DNA of 64,000 nucleotides from Rhizobiales bacterium IMCC20636. Lineage in GTDB: Bacteria; Pseudomonadota; Alphaproteobacteria; Rhizobiales; GCA-2746425. Below, one piece after another: positions 8,876 to 15,778 of the stretch (position 1 is its first letter; every line of letters begins with the position of its first letter). A model generated the notes under the pieces. It did no database searches, was not told where the DNA came from, and saw only the letters and a list, made by a program, of their open reading frames with translations. The stretch lies in the NCBI GenBank assembly GCA_016865015.1, contig CP018226.1:2511001-2575000 (forward strand), read 5' to 3'. The translations under genes and the position numbers were made by a program.

Positions 8876-8935
8876 GATTTTTAGAAGTTCTTGCCATATG
8901 TCAAAAGATCAACAAGAAAATTCTAGGAGATTCCA

Positions 8936-9619
8936 ATGTCTGATTATGTAATACCGGCTCCAAAAATTCCAACGATACCTGTCGATGGAGGTGGCGAATT
9001 TCCAGTCAGGCGCGTGTATTGCATTGGACGGAATTATGCAGCCCATTCTATTGAAATGGGGGATGATCCAGACCGTGACCCACCCTTCTTTTTTCAAAAA
9101 AACCCAAACAATCTAGATGCTTCCGGAGATTTTCCATATCCAAGCCAAACATCTGACGTGCATTATGAAGTCGAGATGGCTGTCGCGTTGAAAACCGGCG
9201 GCACCAATATTGCGACGGAAGATGCGCTGGATCACGTGTTCGGTTATGCGCCTTGTCTGGACATGACGCGTCGTGACCTTCAGGGAGAAGCAAAGAAAAA
9301 GGGGCGCCCCTGGGAAATCGGCAAGGCGTTTGAACGCTCTGGACCAATTGGACCATTGCAGCGCGTCGCTGATGTCGGCCATCCCGATAATGGTCGTGTC
9401 GAACTGCTGGTGAACAACGAAGTCCAGCAGGAAGGCGATCTCAACCAGATGATCTGGAAAGTTCCTGAGATGATCTCGTACCTGTCCGACTTCTTTGAAT
9501 TGGAACCGGGTGATGTGATCATGTCCGGGACACCATCCGGTGTTGGCCCGATTCAAAAAGGCGACGTCATGGTGGTCAATATTGCAGGCTTAAAATCACT
9601 GACCGTCAAGGTCACCTGA
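8936..9619 (+). CDS. FAH-family hydrolase, fumarylpyruvate hydrolase-like
   Basis: Member of the fumarylacetoacetate hydrolase family, 227 aa, the size of the single-domain acylpyruvase/fumarylpyruvate hydrolase branch. Key motifs: GRNYAAHSIEMGDDPDRDPP, then HYEVEMAVAL (His76, Glu78 and Glu80) and CLDMTRRDLQ (Asp109), which supply the divalent metal site, and a late GTPSGVG loop. AGGAGA precedes the ATG at 8936. It is the only gene of the cluster on this strand and faces the GntR regulator. It should cleave a 2,4-dioxo acid to pyruvate plus an acid, or act on a related 2-oxo acid. The exact substrate is open. Confidence 0.85.
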   Translation: MSDYVIPAPKIPTIPVDGGGEFPVRRVYCIGRNYAAHSIEMGDDPDRDPPFFFQKNPNNLDASGDFPYPSQTSDVHYEVEMAVALKTGGTNIATEDALDHVFGYAPCLDMTRRDLQGEAKKKGRPWEIGKAFERSGPIGPLQRVADVGHPDNGRVELLVNNEVQQEGDLNQMIWKVPEMISYLSDFFELEPGDVIMSGTPSGVGPIQKGDVMVVNIAGLKSLTVKVT

Positions 9620-9635
9620 TCAAATGCCCAAAAAC

Positions 9636-9663
9636 ACACCCCGGTGAGATAGATCCGGGGTGT
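9636..9663 (-). terminator. hairpin downstream of the FAH gene
   Basis: ACACCCCGG (9636-9644) pairs with CCGGGGTGT (9655-9663) over 9 bp, with a 10-base loop. The flanking A run at 9631-9634 makes the U tract fall on the minus strand (GTTTTTGGG after the stem). It therefore looks better as a terminator for leftward transcripts, although it may also protect the 3' end of the hydrolase mRNA. Confidence 0.6.
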
Positions 9664-9726
9664 CAGTGGCTGAACAGGCAAAGTTCCAACAGCCGACCAG
9701 AATGTTTCATCCAGAACATCGAGAGA

Positions 9727-9999
9727 TGCGTTCACAGAGTGGATTTTCGGAACAAGTCCGAAAATGACGGCGCAGGGACTGGATGTGATTCTGTGAACAA
9801 TACAATGAGACGTGAATTTGAGAAGATTTGCATGCGAAGGACGCTCTGCCAGTAATGATGTCGAAGGCCTTTGCCAGACGCCCCACCGGTATACTCTCAG
9901 TCATCCCTCCGCCAAACAAGCCGTCATTCTCGGACTTGTTCCGAGAATCTATCTTGGCGAGCCTCCGATCATCCCACATGGACGCGCATGTAGAATTGG
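9727..9999 (-). repeat. 273-bp dispersed repeat element, copy 1 (reverse orientation)
   Basis: The reverse complement of this segment aligns over its whole length with 60449-60714, as judged by eye. It has a hairpin near each end: ATTTTCGGA-ACAAG-TCCGAAAAT at 9743-9765 and ATTCTCGGA-CTTGT-TCCGAGAAT at 9926-9948, in inverted orientation, flanked by GACGG. The short ORFs here (encoding IDSRNKSENDG-like strings) come from the repeat and are not genes. It resembles a non-coding MITE-like element. Confidence 0.8.
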
Positions 10000-10582
10000 C
10001 ACAGACCGCACGGTCGGATAAAAATGACAAAACACCTCATAATCCGCTCGGTGCAAACCGAGACAACCTATTGAGGCACCACAGCTAATCTGCAATCTGC
10101 CGCATGAAATTCAGAACATTGCCTCGATCACCTGCACATCGACTTCAAATCACTGCCTACGCGCAGTGATGGTGGTTTTGATAGGCGTGCAGATCAGATC
10201 GCAGGACAATTATGTAAAACACCCAATGTGATCAGACTTCTACAAGTGGAAGGCTTTGCTGCAGTTGGCAATTGCAGCCTCACGAAAACCCTGTGCAACC
10301 GGTTTCAAGGCCGGACGGGACACTGACATATGGGAAGAACCTTTCTCCGCAATGACGGGTCATGGAGATTTTCCGGACGAGTTCTTGGTTGCAAGCACAA
10401 AAGCCAAAAGACACTGCAAGCGCGTGGCCAGACTACGGTCAGATTGAAGATGACCTGTCAGTTATAACAATGCGGTTTGGTCTGTCTCCGGTCAGATTGA
10501 CAGCCTGAATTGAATGGAATCAGTGCGTCTGATGGAGGTCAAACAGCGCCAGGAAATTTACCGACAAATCATTGAAAGAAAT
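10000..10582. other. gene-free stretch between repeat element and tRNA-Lys(CTT)
   Basis: I see no supported gene here. The short open frames (for example 10256-10447) lack ribosome sites and recognisable sequence. The only internal structure noticed is a pair of GGTCAGATTGA words at about 10438 and 10491. It may be decayed sequence. Confidence 0.5.
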
Positions 10583-10658
<76 letters not shown>

Positions 10659-11302
10659 CTCATGAGTGTCGTGCTATATAGGCGCGTCACTATTGTGTAA
10701 ATAGGACTTACTGTGTCGAAGTCCAGTGTGCAACCCAACGGTCTCCATAGCACCATATTTTTTTGCTGACATACAGCACAAGCAGTCCCGCAATCAGATG
10801 CCCCAATAGGCATCCGATTTATCGAACACGTGCCAACTGTAGTATCGACGCATTTGATTTGGGACACATAATATTGTCGCGCACGCGGTCGCGCGCAGTC
10901 ACAAATGACAGAACCGATTCTGGCAGACTGCCGGTCCTTCACGATTGGGGCTGTTTTGAGTTGAAAAAATTCGGAGTCAATTCGGGCATCACACCAAAAA
11001 TTGTGATTTCGCTCTGGGGCTTGAAGGACGCATTCAAACGTTCTGAAAATGGCACAGATGATACATCATCTCAGAAACAGGAATCACGAACTAATCGGGA
11101 GTTTTAACTTTTAGTTCCAACAGCTTATAATGGTTCGTGCGAATCCAATCGGCGGAAGCCTTACTGATTTAGCGAATTGATTTTCAGTTTTTATCATGGA
11201 AAACGAACTGAGGAACTTGGCTCAGCGTCATGGGTAAAACAGAGCCGCTCTGCATTACCGCCAAGCATCACACGATTTCGGAGGTGCATTTGGCTTCTGT
11301 CA
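10659..11302. other. gene-free stretch left of the island
   Basis: There is no gene I can support. A 114-codon frame at 10763-11107 has no ribosome site, no family resemblance and an unlikely residue pattern. The stretch ends at the left direct repeat of the tRNA-Lys island, so it is the chromosome sequence that would have followed tRNA-Lys(TTT) before integration. Confidence 0.5.
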
Positions 11303-11358
11303 AGGAAATTTGGTGAGCCCTCACGGGTTCGAACCGTGGACCTACTGATTAAAAGTCA
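11303..11358. repeat. left attachment repeat (att) of the island
   Basis: 56 bp identical to 13909-13964. The match begins AGGAAATTTGGTGAGCC and ends ATTAAAAGTCA; flanking bases differ on both sides. It covers the anticodon arm through the 3' end of tRNA-Lys(TTT) plus 8 bp beyond CCA. The crossover occurred somewhere within it. Confidence 0.95.
11311..11358 (-). pseudogene. 3' fragment of tRNA-Lys(TTT)
   Basis: The fragment contains the anticodon loop, T arm (CACGG-GTTCGAA...), acceptor 3' strand and CCA but lacks the D arm and 5' acceptor strand. After TGACTTTTAATCAG-type sequence it runs into unrelated island DNA at 11359. It is the remnant left at the distal att site and cannot fold into a tRNA. 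Confidence 0.93.
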
Positions 11359-11395
11359 AAAGCAAAATAGGGTAAGTAGCTGAAAAGTCTAACTT

Positions 11396-11459
11396 CGTTT
11401 GCACTCTACGATCAAAAATCGGTGTTTTATAGGCTATAAATATAAACAGAGTGCAAACG
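11396..11459. repeat. inverted GTGCAAACG pair at left island end
   Basis: CGTTTGCACTC (11396-11406) and GAGTGCAAACG (11449-11459) are perfect 11-bp inverted repeats 42 bp apart, in AT-rich DNA just inside the left att repeat. The same core occurs twice at the other end. Position and symmetry suggest recombinase or excisionase arm-type sites. Confidence 0.7.
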
Positions 11460-11512
11460 ATTTTATTGACGAGGAAACTCAAAACTTTTACTAAAAAAGC
11501 GAACTTGTCCTG

Positions 11513-12142
11513 TTATTCAACAGGGTTCTTCAAGACTGCCGGCAAAAACTCCGCCAGGTCGCCTTCGGTCATATTTTTGACCTCCTTGAGAGAGCTCATT
11601 CCACCTATTTGGTTAAAAAGAATATGCTTGAGAGAATTCTCATCTTTGGGGTCCAGTTTTGAAGAACTGTATACCACATCCGCATGGGACATCCGGTCAG
11701 GAGTGATTGGAGTGTCTAGCACGCATGCTATTCTCGCACCGCTCTCTTCGTTGATACGGACTGCCTCAGCGGAGAATTCAACCACGCCGTAAATACCGCC
11801 AAATTCACCCCAATTGCGTACTTGATTATCAAAAACTATTTTTGCAGCAGCTTGAATTTCGTTCTTGGTACAATGTTCCAGTCTATATGTGGACATCCCT
11901 TTCTGAAAGGCCCTTTTGAATATTGCAGGAGAGAATTTTTTCTTGGGTTTTTTCAGGTCATGGTCAGATCTAGAAGTTACGAAATATCGAAGCACCTCAT
12001 GCCCCAGCACTGGCCCGAATCCACCATCCACCTGACTTGCGGATTCGCACCCACAATCTGGGTACGCCTCAGATAATTCATAAACGCAAGGATTTAGTTC
12101 CCACCTGTTCAGAAACTCGCGCTTTTCTACACTATCACTCAC
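11513..12142 (-). CDS. unknown island protein C, 209 aa (third gene of cassette)
   Basis: I cannot assign a function. It is soluble, with no signal peptide or membrane segment. Its layout recalls sporadic bacterial proteins found with TIGR04255 genes: an SSxxF-like region near residue 35, a GMSTYRLE segment (82-89) followed by a Glu/Ala-rich helix, then GGIYGVVEFSAEAVRI, and a His-containing PDRMSHADVVY stretch. That likeness is from memory. Start is GTG at 12142 with AGG 7 bases upstream, 8 bp after gene B. The stop codon lies inside a CCTGTT/AACAGG stem followed by a T-rich minus-strand tract, a weak terminator. GC is low. Alternative: a decayed toxin partner. Confidence 0.65.
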   Translation of the reverse strand: MSDSVEKREFLNRWELNPCVYELSEAYPDCGCESASQVDGGFGPVLGHEVLRYFVTSRSDHDLKKPKKKFSPAIFKRAFQKGMSTYRLEHCTKNEIQAAAKIVFDNQVRNWGEFGGIYGVVEFSAEAVRINEESGARIACVLDTPITPDRMSHADVVYSSSKLDPKDENSLKHILFNQIGGMSSLKEVKNMTEGDLAEFLPAVLKNPVE

Positions 12143-12150
12143 TGAAAAAC

Positions 12151-12828
12151 CTAAGCGAGAACTTCGTAAAAGCTGTTAAAAAATTTACGAATTTCGGATG
12201 GATTTGAAGCGTTCAGTTCGGATGAAACCAAAACTTTGGAGCCGCTTACGACAGAAATAACTGCGGAGTGATCAGTACCGGAAAACTCAAAACCTCCGAT
12301 TGAAAACCCATTTTTATCAATGACATCGAGAACTACACTACCGCTAACATCGACATCAGCGATAGGTAACGGAAGTGTACCCGGCCACATAGATGCAACG
12401 GAAAGGGCATCTTTCACTGCATCACGATCCGGAGACAAACTACCCTCACCATCCCATCCATCCACCAAATCTCCAAATCCCCTAATCTCCAATAAGACGG
12501 GATCAATTGGCCGTTGAGATTCCAGTGTATGTAGGCTGGCTGGAGTTAAATTTACTGATGTTCCCTCATCATCTGTCGCAATAAGCGCACTTGATTTTGA
12601 CGTTTCAGGAAATGGGCTGCTCTGAACGGATGAAAAGCCCTCTAGGTGATCAGATGCTGGTATAAAAACTTCCTGAAATTTAGATGGCACAGCAGAATAC
12701 CGTGACGTTTCCTCTTCATTATCGAAGTAGGCGGCAGAAGAGTTTGAAAGCGCACCAATAACTATAACGACTCCACCAAAAACTCTTGTTGGAATACTGA
12801 CATCGCTACTTATTGCTAGATCTGTCAT
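12151..12828 (-). CDS. unknown island protein B with GWDGEGS motif, 225 aa
   Basis: Function unknown. Residues 16-29 are hydrophobic but too short to be a clear anchor. The middle (40-100) is Ser/Thr-rich and looks disordered. The C-terminal half holds the motif LVDGWDGEGSLSP (Trp125, Asp126), then an Ala-rich helix and paired beta strands (VSGSVVLDVIDKNGFSIGGFEF, DHSAVISVVSGSKVLVSSEL). Similar GWDG-type proteins occur as sporadic cassette genes in proteobacteria, as far as I recall, without known activity. Its ATG overlaps the TAA of gene A (TAATG), so the two are translationally coupled. Low GC marks it as island DNA. Confidence 0.68.
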   Translation of the reverse strand: MTDLAISSDVSIPTRVFGGVVIVIGALSNSSAAYFDNEEETSRYSAVPSKFQEVFIPASDHLEGFSSVQSSPFPETSKSSALIATDDEGTSVNLTPASLHTLESQRPIDPVLLEIRGFGDLVDGWDGEGSLSPDRDAVKDALSVASMWPGTLPLPIADVDVSGSVVLDVIDKNGFSIGGFEFSGTDHSAVISVVSGSKVLVSSELNASNPSEIRKFFNSFYEVLA

Positions 12829-13625
12829 TACGCCCTCTCGATCCCGATTCGATTCCTCATATCAATGTTGATTGATGACGAAAAAATCTCAAGGGACCTA
12901 TTGTGAAGAAATTGCAACCATCTCATTACGTCATCTGAATTAGCTTCGGAACCATCCACCCGAAAATCCACAAGAGTATAAAATCTAACTACTCTTCTTT
13001 TATTCTCGGCATCGATCGTCTCATCTTGTACATCTATATTCCGGTTAACCAGCATTTTATGGTTGTCAATTTCTTCAAACCAACCGGAATGGGAGTGCCA
13101 AGTCAAACCGCCCTTAATATTAGCGGCTGGAATAGATTCGTCAACGTTCGCCAATAGTTCGCTTGCATCAGCTTGCTCCACTGGACCATCAAAATAAAAC
13201 CTATCCCAATATTCCAAGCGGACGGTTGCTAAATCGGTGATACCTAAAGCCACCTCCAATTGGTCTCCGAACAACTCTCGGAACCGATTTTGAAAATTCT
13301 CCCATCGAACATAGACAAAAGAAATGAAACCGAAAGTCTGATCTCGGAAACCAGCTTCCTCTATCTTATTTTCTCCTTCAAACCTCTGGAAGAGTTTGCC
13401 AATTTCGTTGCGTTTAGCTTCGACGGGCTTGTTGTCGATAGAAAGCACGATCGGAGGAAAATCGCTCTCGGCGAGCTTAATCGAATCGAAGCCAAAATCT
13501 TCATAGGCATCTGAAATAGGTTTCGTGATTTTCGAAAGCATCTTCTCAGGAAGTGCGCTCTTGAATCGAACTATCACACGCACTTGATCTATTGCATGTG
13601 CTTCATGAACTGGTGTCCACGCCAT
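12828..13625 (-). CDS. island protein A, TIGR04255-like, 265 aa
   Basis: First gene of the cassette. The pattern of an early VRVIVRFKSALPEK strand, a central acidic/aromatic region (FGFISFVYVRWENFQNRFRELF) and a late LQFLHNRSLEIFSSSIN helix resembles the sporadically distributed TIGR04255 family, whose role is unknown. The match is from memory and was not searched. There is no signal peptide, membrane segment, nuclease or kinase motif that I can see. The ATG at 13625 has GAGG 8 bases upstream. Its stop overlaps the start of gene B. It may form a complex with B and C. Confidence 0.7.
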   Translation of the reverse strand: MAWTPVHEAHAIDQVRVIVRFKSALPEKMLSKITKPISDAYEDFGFDSIKLAESDFPPIVLSIDNKPVEAKRNEIGKLFQRFEGENKIEEAGFRDQTFGFISFVYVRWENFQNRFRELFGDQLEVALGITDLATVRLEYWDRFYFDGPVEQADASELLANVDESIPAANIKGGLTWHSHSGWFEEIDNHKMLVNRNIDVQDETIDAENKRRVVRFYTLVDFRVDGSEANSDDVMRWLQFLHNRSLEIFSSSINIDMRNRIGIERA

Positions 13626-13908
13626 ATAAAACCTCAGGTCATTTCGTACGATTCTAGCAACTGTATCACTGTCATATAGGTATTAGTAAGTTGTAAATCG
13701 AGCGTTTCGCAAGCAGACAGCGCGAAAGCGGCATCGGTCATATAGCGGGAGCCAAGCTACGCCAATGATAAGCCATCAGCAGCACCAACGCAAAAAACCG
13801 TCGCGTTTATTGCATTCAATTGAGTGTAAAGTGCAAACGGTTTTCGTACATTTCCAAAAAAGTGCAAACGGTTTTTAAGGCGCAATCACGTAAGATTCTG
13901 AAGTTTAT
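13626..13908. other. island right-end non-coding region with cassette promoter
   Basis: There is no gene here. This 283-bp stretch between the cassette and the right att repeat must hold the leftward cassette promoter. It also carries two direct copies of AGTGCAAACGGTTTT near the att end. Confidence 0.6.
13830..13875 (+). repeat. direct GTGCAAACGG repeats at right island end
   Basis: AGTGCAAACGGTTTT occurs at 13830-13844 and again at 13861-13875, 31 bp apart (three helical turns), 34 bp from the right att repeat. The core GTGCAAACG also occurs twice at the left island end. Spacing and location fit arm-type recombinase sites. Confidence 0.7.
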
Positions 13909-13964
13909 AGGAAATTTGGTGAGCCCTCACGGGTTCGAACCGTGGACCTACTGATTAAAAGTCA
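13909..13964. repeat. right attachment repeat (att) inside tRNA-Lys(TTT)
   Basis: Perfect copy of 11303-11358. It spans the anticodon stem to the 3' end of the intact tRNA gene plus 8 bp past the encoded CCA. Confidence 0.95.
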
Positions 13965-13992
13965 GTTGCTCTACCGACTGAGCTAAGGGCTC
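13917..13992 (-). tRNA. tRNA-Lys (anticodon TTT)
   Basis: On the minus strand: acceptor GAGCCCT pairs with AGGGCTC, D arm AGCTCAGTCGGTAGAGC, anticodon loop CTTTTAA (anticodon TTT), T arm CACGG-TTCGAAC-CCGTG, discriminator A and encoded CCA, 76 nt. It is intact although its 3' half is the integration site of the island. It decodes AAA/AAG. Confidence 0.97.
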
Positions 13993-14006
13993 CCAAATTC
14001 CGGCGG

Positions 14007-14035
14007 AACATAGGCAAGGCAACGGGGCGGGTCAA
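14007..14035 (-). promoter_or_regulatory. sigma70-type promoter of tRNA-Lys(TTT)
   Basis: On the minus strand, TTGACC (14035-14030) and TATGTT (14012-14007) are separated by exactly 17 bp. The -10 box ends 14 bases before the mature 5' end of the tRNA. Confidence 0.75.
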
Positions 14036-14116
14036 TAGCGCATTTCCTAAATATGCGTTTTGTCCAAATCCAGTTAATACCTATGTTTCCGAAGGGCTTT
14101 GTTTAGCGGAAAACCG

Positions 14117-14353
14117 TTAAAAAGCCTTGAAGGTTGGAATGGTGCGCGTGTCCTTGATTCCGGTGAAATGTTGGATCTTTTCCGTGACGAAATGTCCTAT
14201 GTCATCGCCCTCACCCACATAGAACTTGACCAGAAGGTCAAAATCGCCGGCTGTCGAGTAAATTTCAGATGCTATCTCCGCATCAGCAATCTGATCTGCC
14301 ACCTCATATGCTTTTCCCAGATGGCATTTGATTTGTACGAAAACGGCCTGCAT
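14117..14353 (-). CDS. stand-alone Lrp/AsnC ligand-binding (RAM) domain protein, 78 aa
   Basis: Small protein made only of the Lrp/AsnC effector-binding domain, without the DNA-binding helix-turn-helix. The family pattern is clear: AVFVQIKCHLGKAYEVADQI, IYSTAGDFDLLVKFYV (the conserved G-D-D-L turn), then HFVTEKIQHFTGIKDTRT. Full-length regulators are about 150 aa; rhizobial genomes commonly encode such short versions. It probably binds an amino acid or pairs with full-length Lrp proteins. GAGGG precedes the ATG at 14353. It is divergent from the formamidase-like gene by 58 bp, a neighbour that could share amino-acid control. Confidence 0.88.
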   Translation of the reverse strand: MQAVFVQIKCHLGKAYEVADQIADAEIASEIYSTAGDFDLLVKFYVGEGDDIGHFVTEKIQHFTGIKDTRTIPTFKAF

Positions 14354-14411
14354 GATCCCTCACATAGAAATGCGGTAAAAACTGATCAGACCCTAAGGGA
14401 AAAGGCAGACT

Positions 14412-15230
14412 ATGGAAAGTGAGTTGGACTTGGAAGCAGAGTATGACAATCGCGCACTTGTGCCAGATCATGTTGAAATACTGCCGCGCTGGGAGCGGGA
14501 AGCTGCAGACTTTCGCGCTGTGACCCGATTTGAGACCAATCGATACGGATCTGCAGAGCGAAATCTGGTCGATGTGTTTCGCGGAGACGATTCGGCGCAA
14601 AATCAAAAACCGCTGATTCTGTTTATCCATGGCGGCTATTGGCGGGGGCTGGGAAAAGACATGTTCAGCCACATGGCAAAGGGTCTGCTGGACCACGGCT
14701 TTGATGTGGCCATCCCGCAATACACGCTCTGTCCCGACATCAGCGTTGCCGGCATTGGCAATGAAATCGCAGCCTGTTGCCAGCACCTTGCACAGATCGA
14801 AAAGCGTTCTTTGATGATCACCGGGCATTCTGCTGGCGGACATCTGGCAGCGATGATGTGTCAGAAGGACAGAGTCGCGGAGATTTCGGTGCCCATTGTC
14901 GCAGGACTTGGCATTTCCGGTGTCTATGATCTGACGCCATTGTTGCATGTGTCCATGAACACAGATTTGAAGCTTGATCTGAAATCTGCGTTGGAAACGA
15001 GCCCCTATTTTGCTGCGCCCGAACCCGGCATCTACTTTGATGCCTGGGTTGGATCAGACGAATCGGATGAATTTCGTCGGCAAAGCGAAGACTTCGCGAT
15101 GAAATGGCGTGAGAACGCTGCTCACACAACGTGTATCGAATTGGCCGGAGCCAATCATTTTACGGCCGTTGAGCCACTCACCAACAGCGAAAGCCTTCTG
15201 GTCAAGCGCATTGTCACCCTGGCGGGATAG
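14412..15230 (+). CDS. alpha/beta hydrolase, kynurenine formamidase-like
   Basis: Esterase-type alpha/beta hydrolase, 272 aa. The oxyanion-hole motif HGGYWRG lies near residue 75, the nucleophile elbow GHSAGGH near 137, and the likely catalytic His is in GANHFTAVEPL near the C terminus. HGGYW with GHSAGG is typical of the arylformamidases that hydrolyse N-formylkynurenine in tryptophan breakdown, although related carbamate or ester hydrolases look alike. It is divergent from the Lrp-like sensor gene. No other kynurenine-pathway gene lies nearby, so the substrate stays tentative. Confidence 0.82.
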   Translation: MESELDLEAEYDNRALVPDHVEILPRWEREAADFRAVTRFETNRYGSAERNLVDVFRGDDSAQNQKPLILFIHGGYWRGLGKDMFSHMAKGLLDHGFDVAIPQYTLCPDISVAGIGNEIAACCQHLAQIEKRSLMITGHSAGGHLAAMMCQKDRVAEISVPIVAGLGISGVYDLTPLLHVSMNTDLKLDLKSALETSPYFAAPEPGIYFDAWVGSDESDEFRRQSEDFAMKWRENAAHTTCIELAGANHFTAVEPLTNSESLLVKRIVTLAG

Positions 15231-15311
15231 GCACAAGACACTGCACACATGATCCAAGACGAGTGGTTTTGCGTAATTCCAGTAGGAGCAACTTATCTGA
15301 CGGAGGCAGGC

Positions 15312-15758
15312 ATGAAAAACCACACAAGACGCGTGACCGGACTTTTGGCCGGTGTTGTGACACTGGCAGGTGTCTCGATCACCAGTATTTCGGCACAAAC
15401 CCTGGCGGCGACGGACCAGTCCGAAATCCAGTCTGTTATTCGAATGCAGGTTGATGCCTTTCTGGCTGATAATTCACTGACAGCGTTTTCCTTTGCCGCT
15501 CCGTCCATCAAGAACATGTTTGGGTCTGATGAACGGTTCATGAGCATGGTGCGTCAGCAATACCCACAGGTATTCCGGCCACAATCTTTTGAGTTTGGAC
15601 GTCTGGAGAGCAGCCCGACCGGGCCTGTTCAGGAAGTTTTTATTACAGGTCCTGCAGGCAAAGACTGGCTTGCGGTCTACACGCTGGAACAACAGGCTGA
15701 TGGCAGCTGGAAGATCAATGGTTGTTACATTGTGCCGGATAGAGGCGCAAAGGTCTGA
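15312..15758 (+). CDS. exported DUF4864 protein, 148 aa
   Basis: Periplasmic protein of unknown function. Residues 1-28 form a signal peptide (KNHTRR, then hydrophobic, cleavage near ISAQT). The mature part has the DUF4864 hallmarks IQSVIRMQVDAFLADN, AFSFAAPSIKNMFGS, FMSMVRQQYPQVFRPQSFEF and a C-terminal GSWKINGCYIV strand, an NTF2-like arrangement. I chose the ATG at 15312 because GGAGGCAGG lies just upstream and the signal peptide begins there; the frame is open further upstream to 15249. It is not clearly linked to neighbouring genes. Confidence 0.85.
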   Translation: MKNHTRRVTGLLAGVVTLAGVSITSISAQTLAATDQSEIQSVIRMQVDAFLADNSLTAFSFAAPSIKNMFGSDERFMSMVRQQYPQVFRPQSFEFGRLESSPTGPVQEVFITGPAGKDWLAVYTLEQQADGSWKINGCYIVPDRGAKV

Positions 15759-15778
15759 AGGTCCGCCATCGCGAGCAC

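Larger units (their letters stand above)
11303..13964. mobile_element. 2.6-kb integrated island in tRNA-Lys(TTT), no integrase
   Basis: Perfect 56-bp direct repeats at 11303-11358 and 13909-13964 bound the segment (unit length 2606 bp). The right repeat lies in the intact tRNA-Lys(TTT) gene; the left one is an orphan 3' tRNA fragment. This is the standard footprint of tyrosine-recombinase integration at a tRNA 3' end. Inside is one leftward operon of three genes. GC is lower (spot counts about 33-47%, against about 53% in host genes). Four GTGCAAACG words cluster at the two ends. No integrase, excisionase or phage gene is present, so it may be mobilised in trans or be a stripped remnant. Confidence 0.9.

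Noticed and set aside
9707-10030. 107-codon minus-strand ORF
   Set aside because: It is the translation of repeat element copy 1; the same strings appear from copy 2.
10763-11107. 114-codon plus-strand ORF in the gene-free stretch
   Set aside because: No ribosome site, no family likeness, residue composition atypical; probably chance.
11177-11383. 68-codon ORF over the left att repeat
   Set aside because: Its GEPSRVRTVDLLIKS part is a translation of the tRNA-Lys 3' fragment, a well-known false protein.
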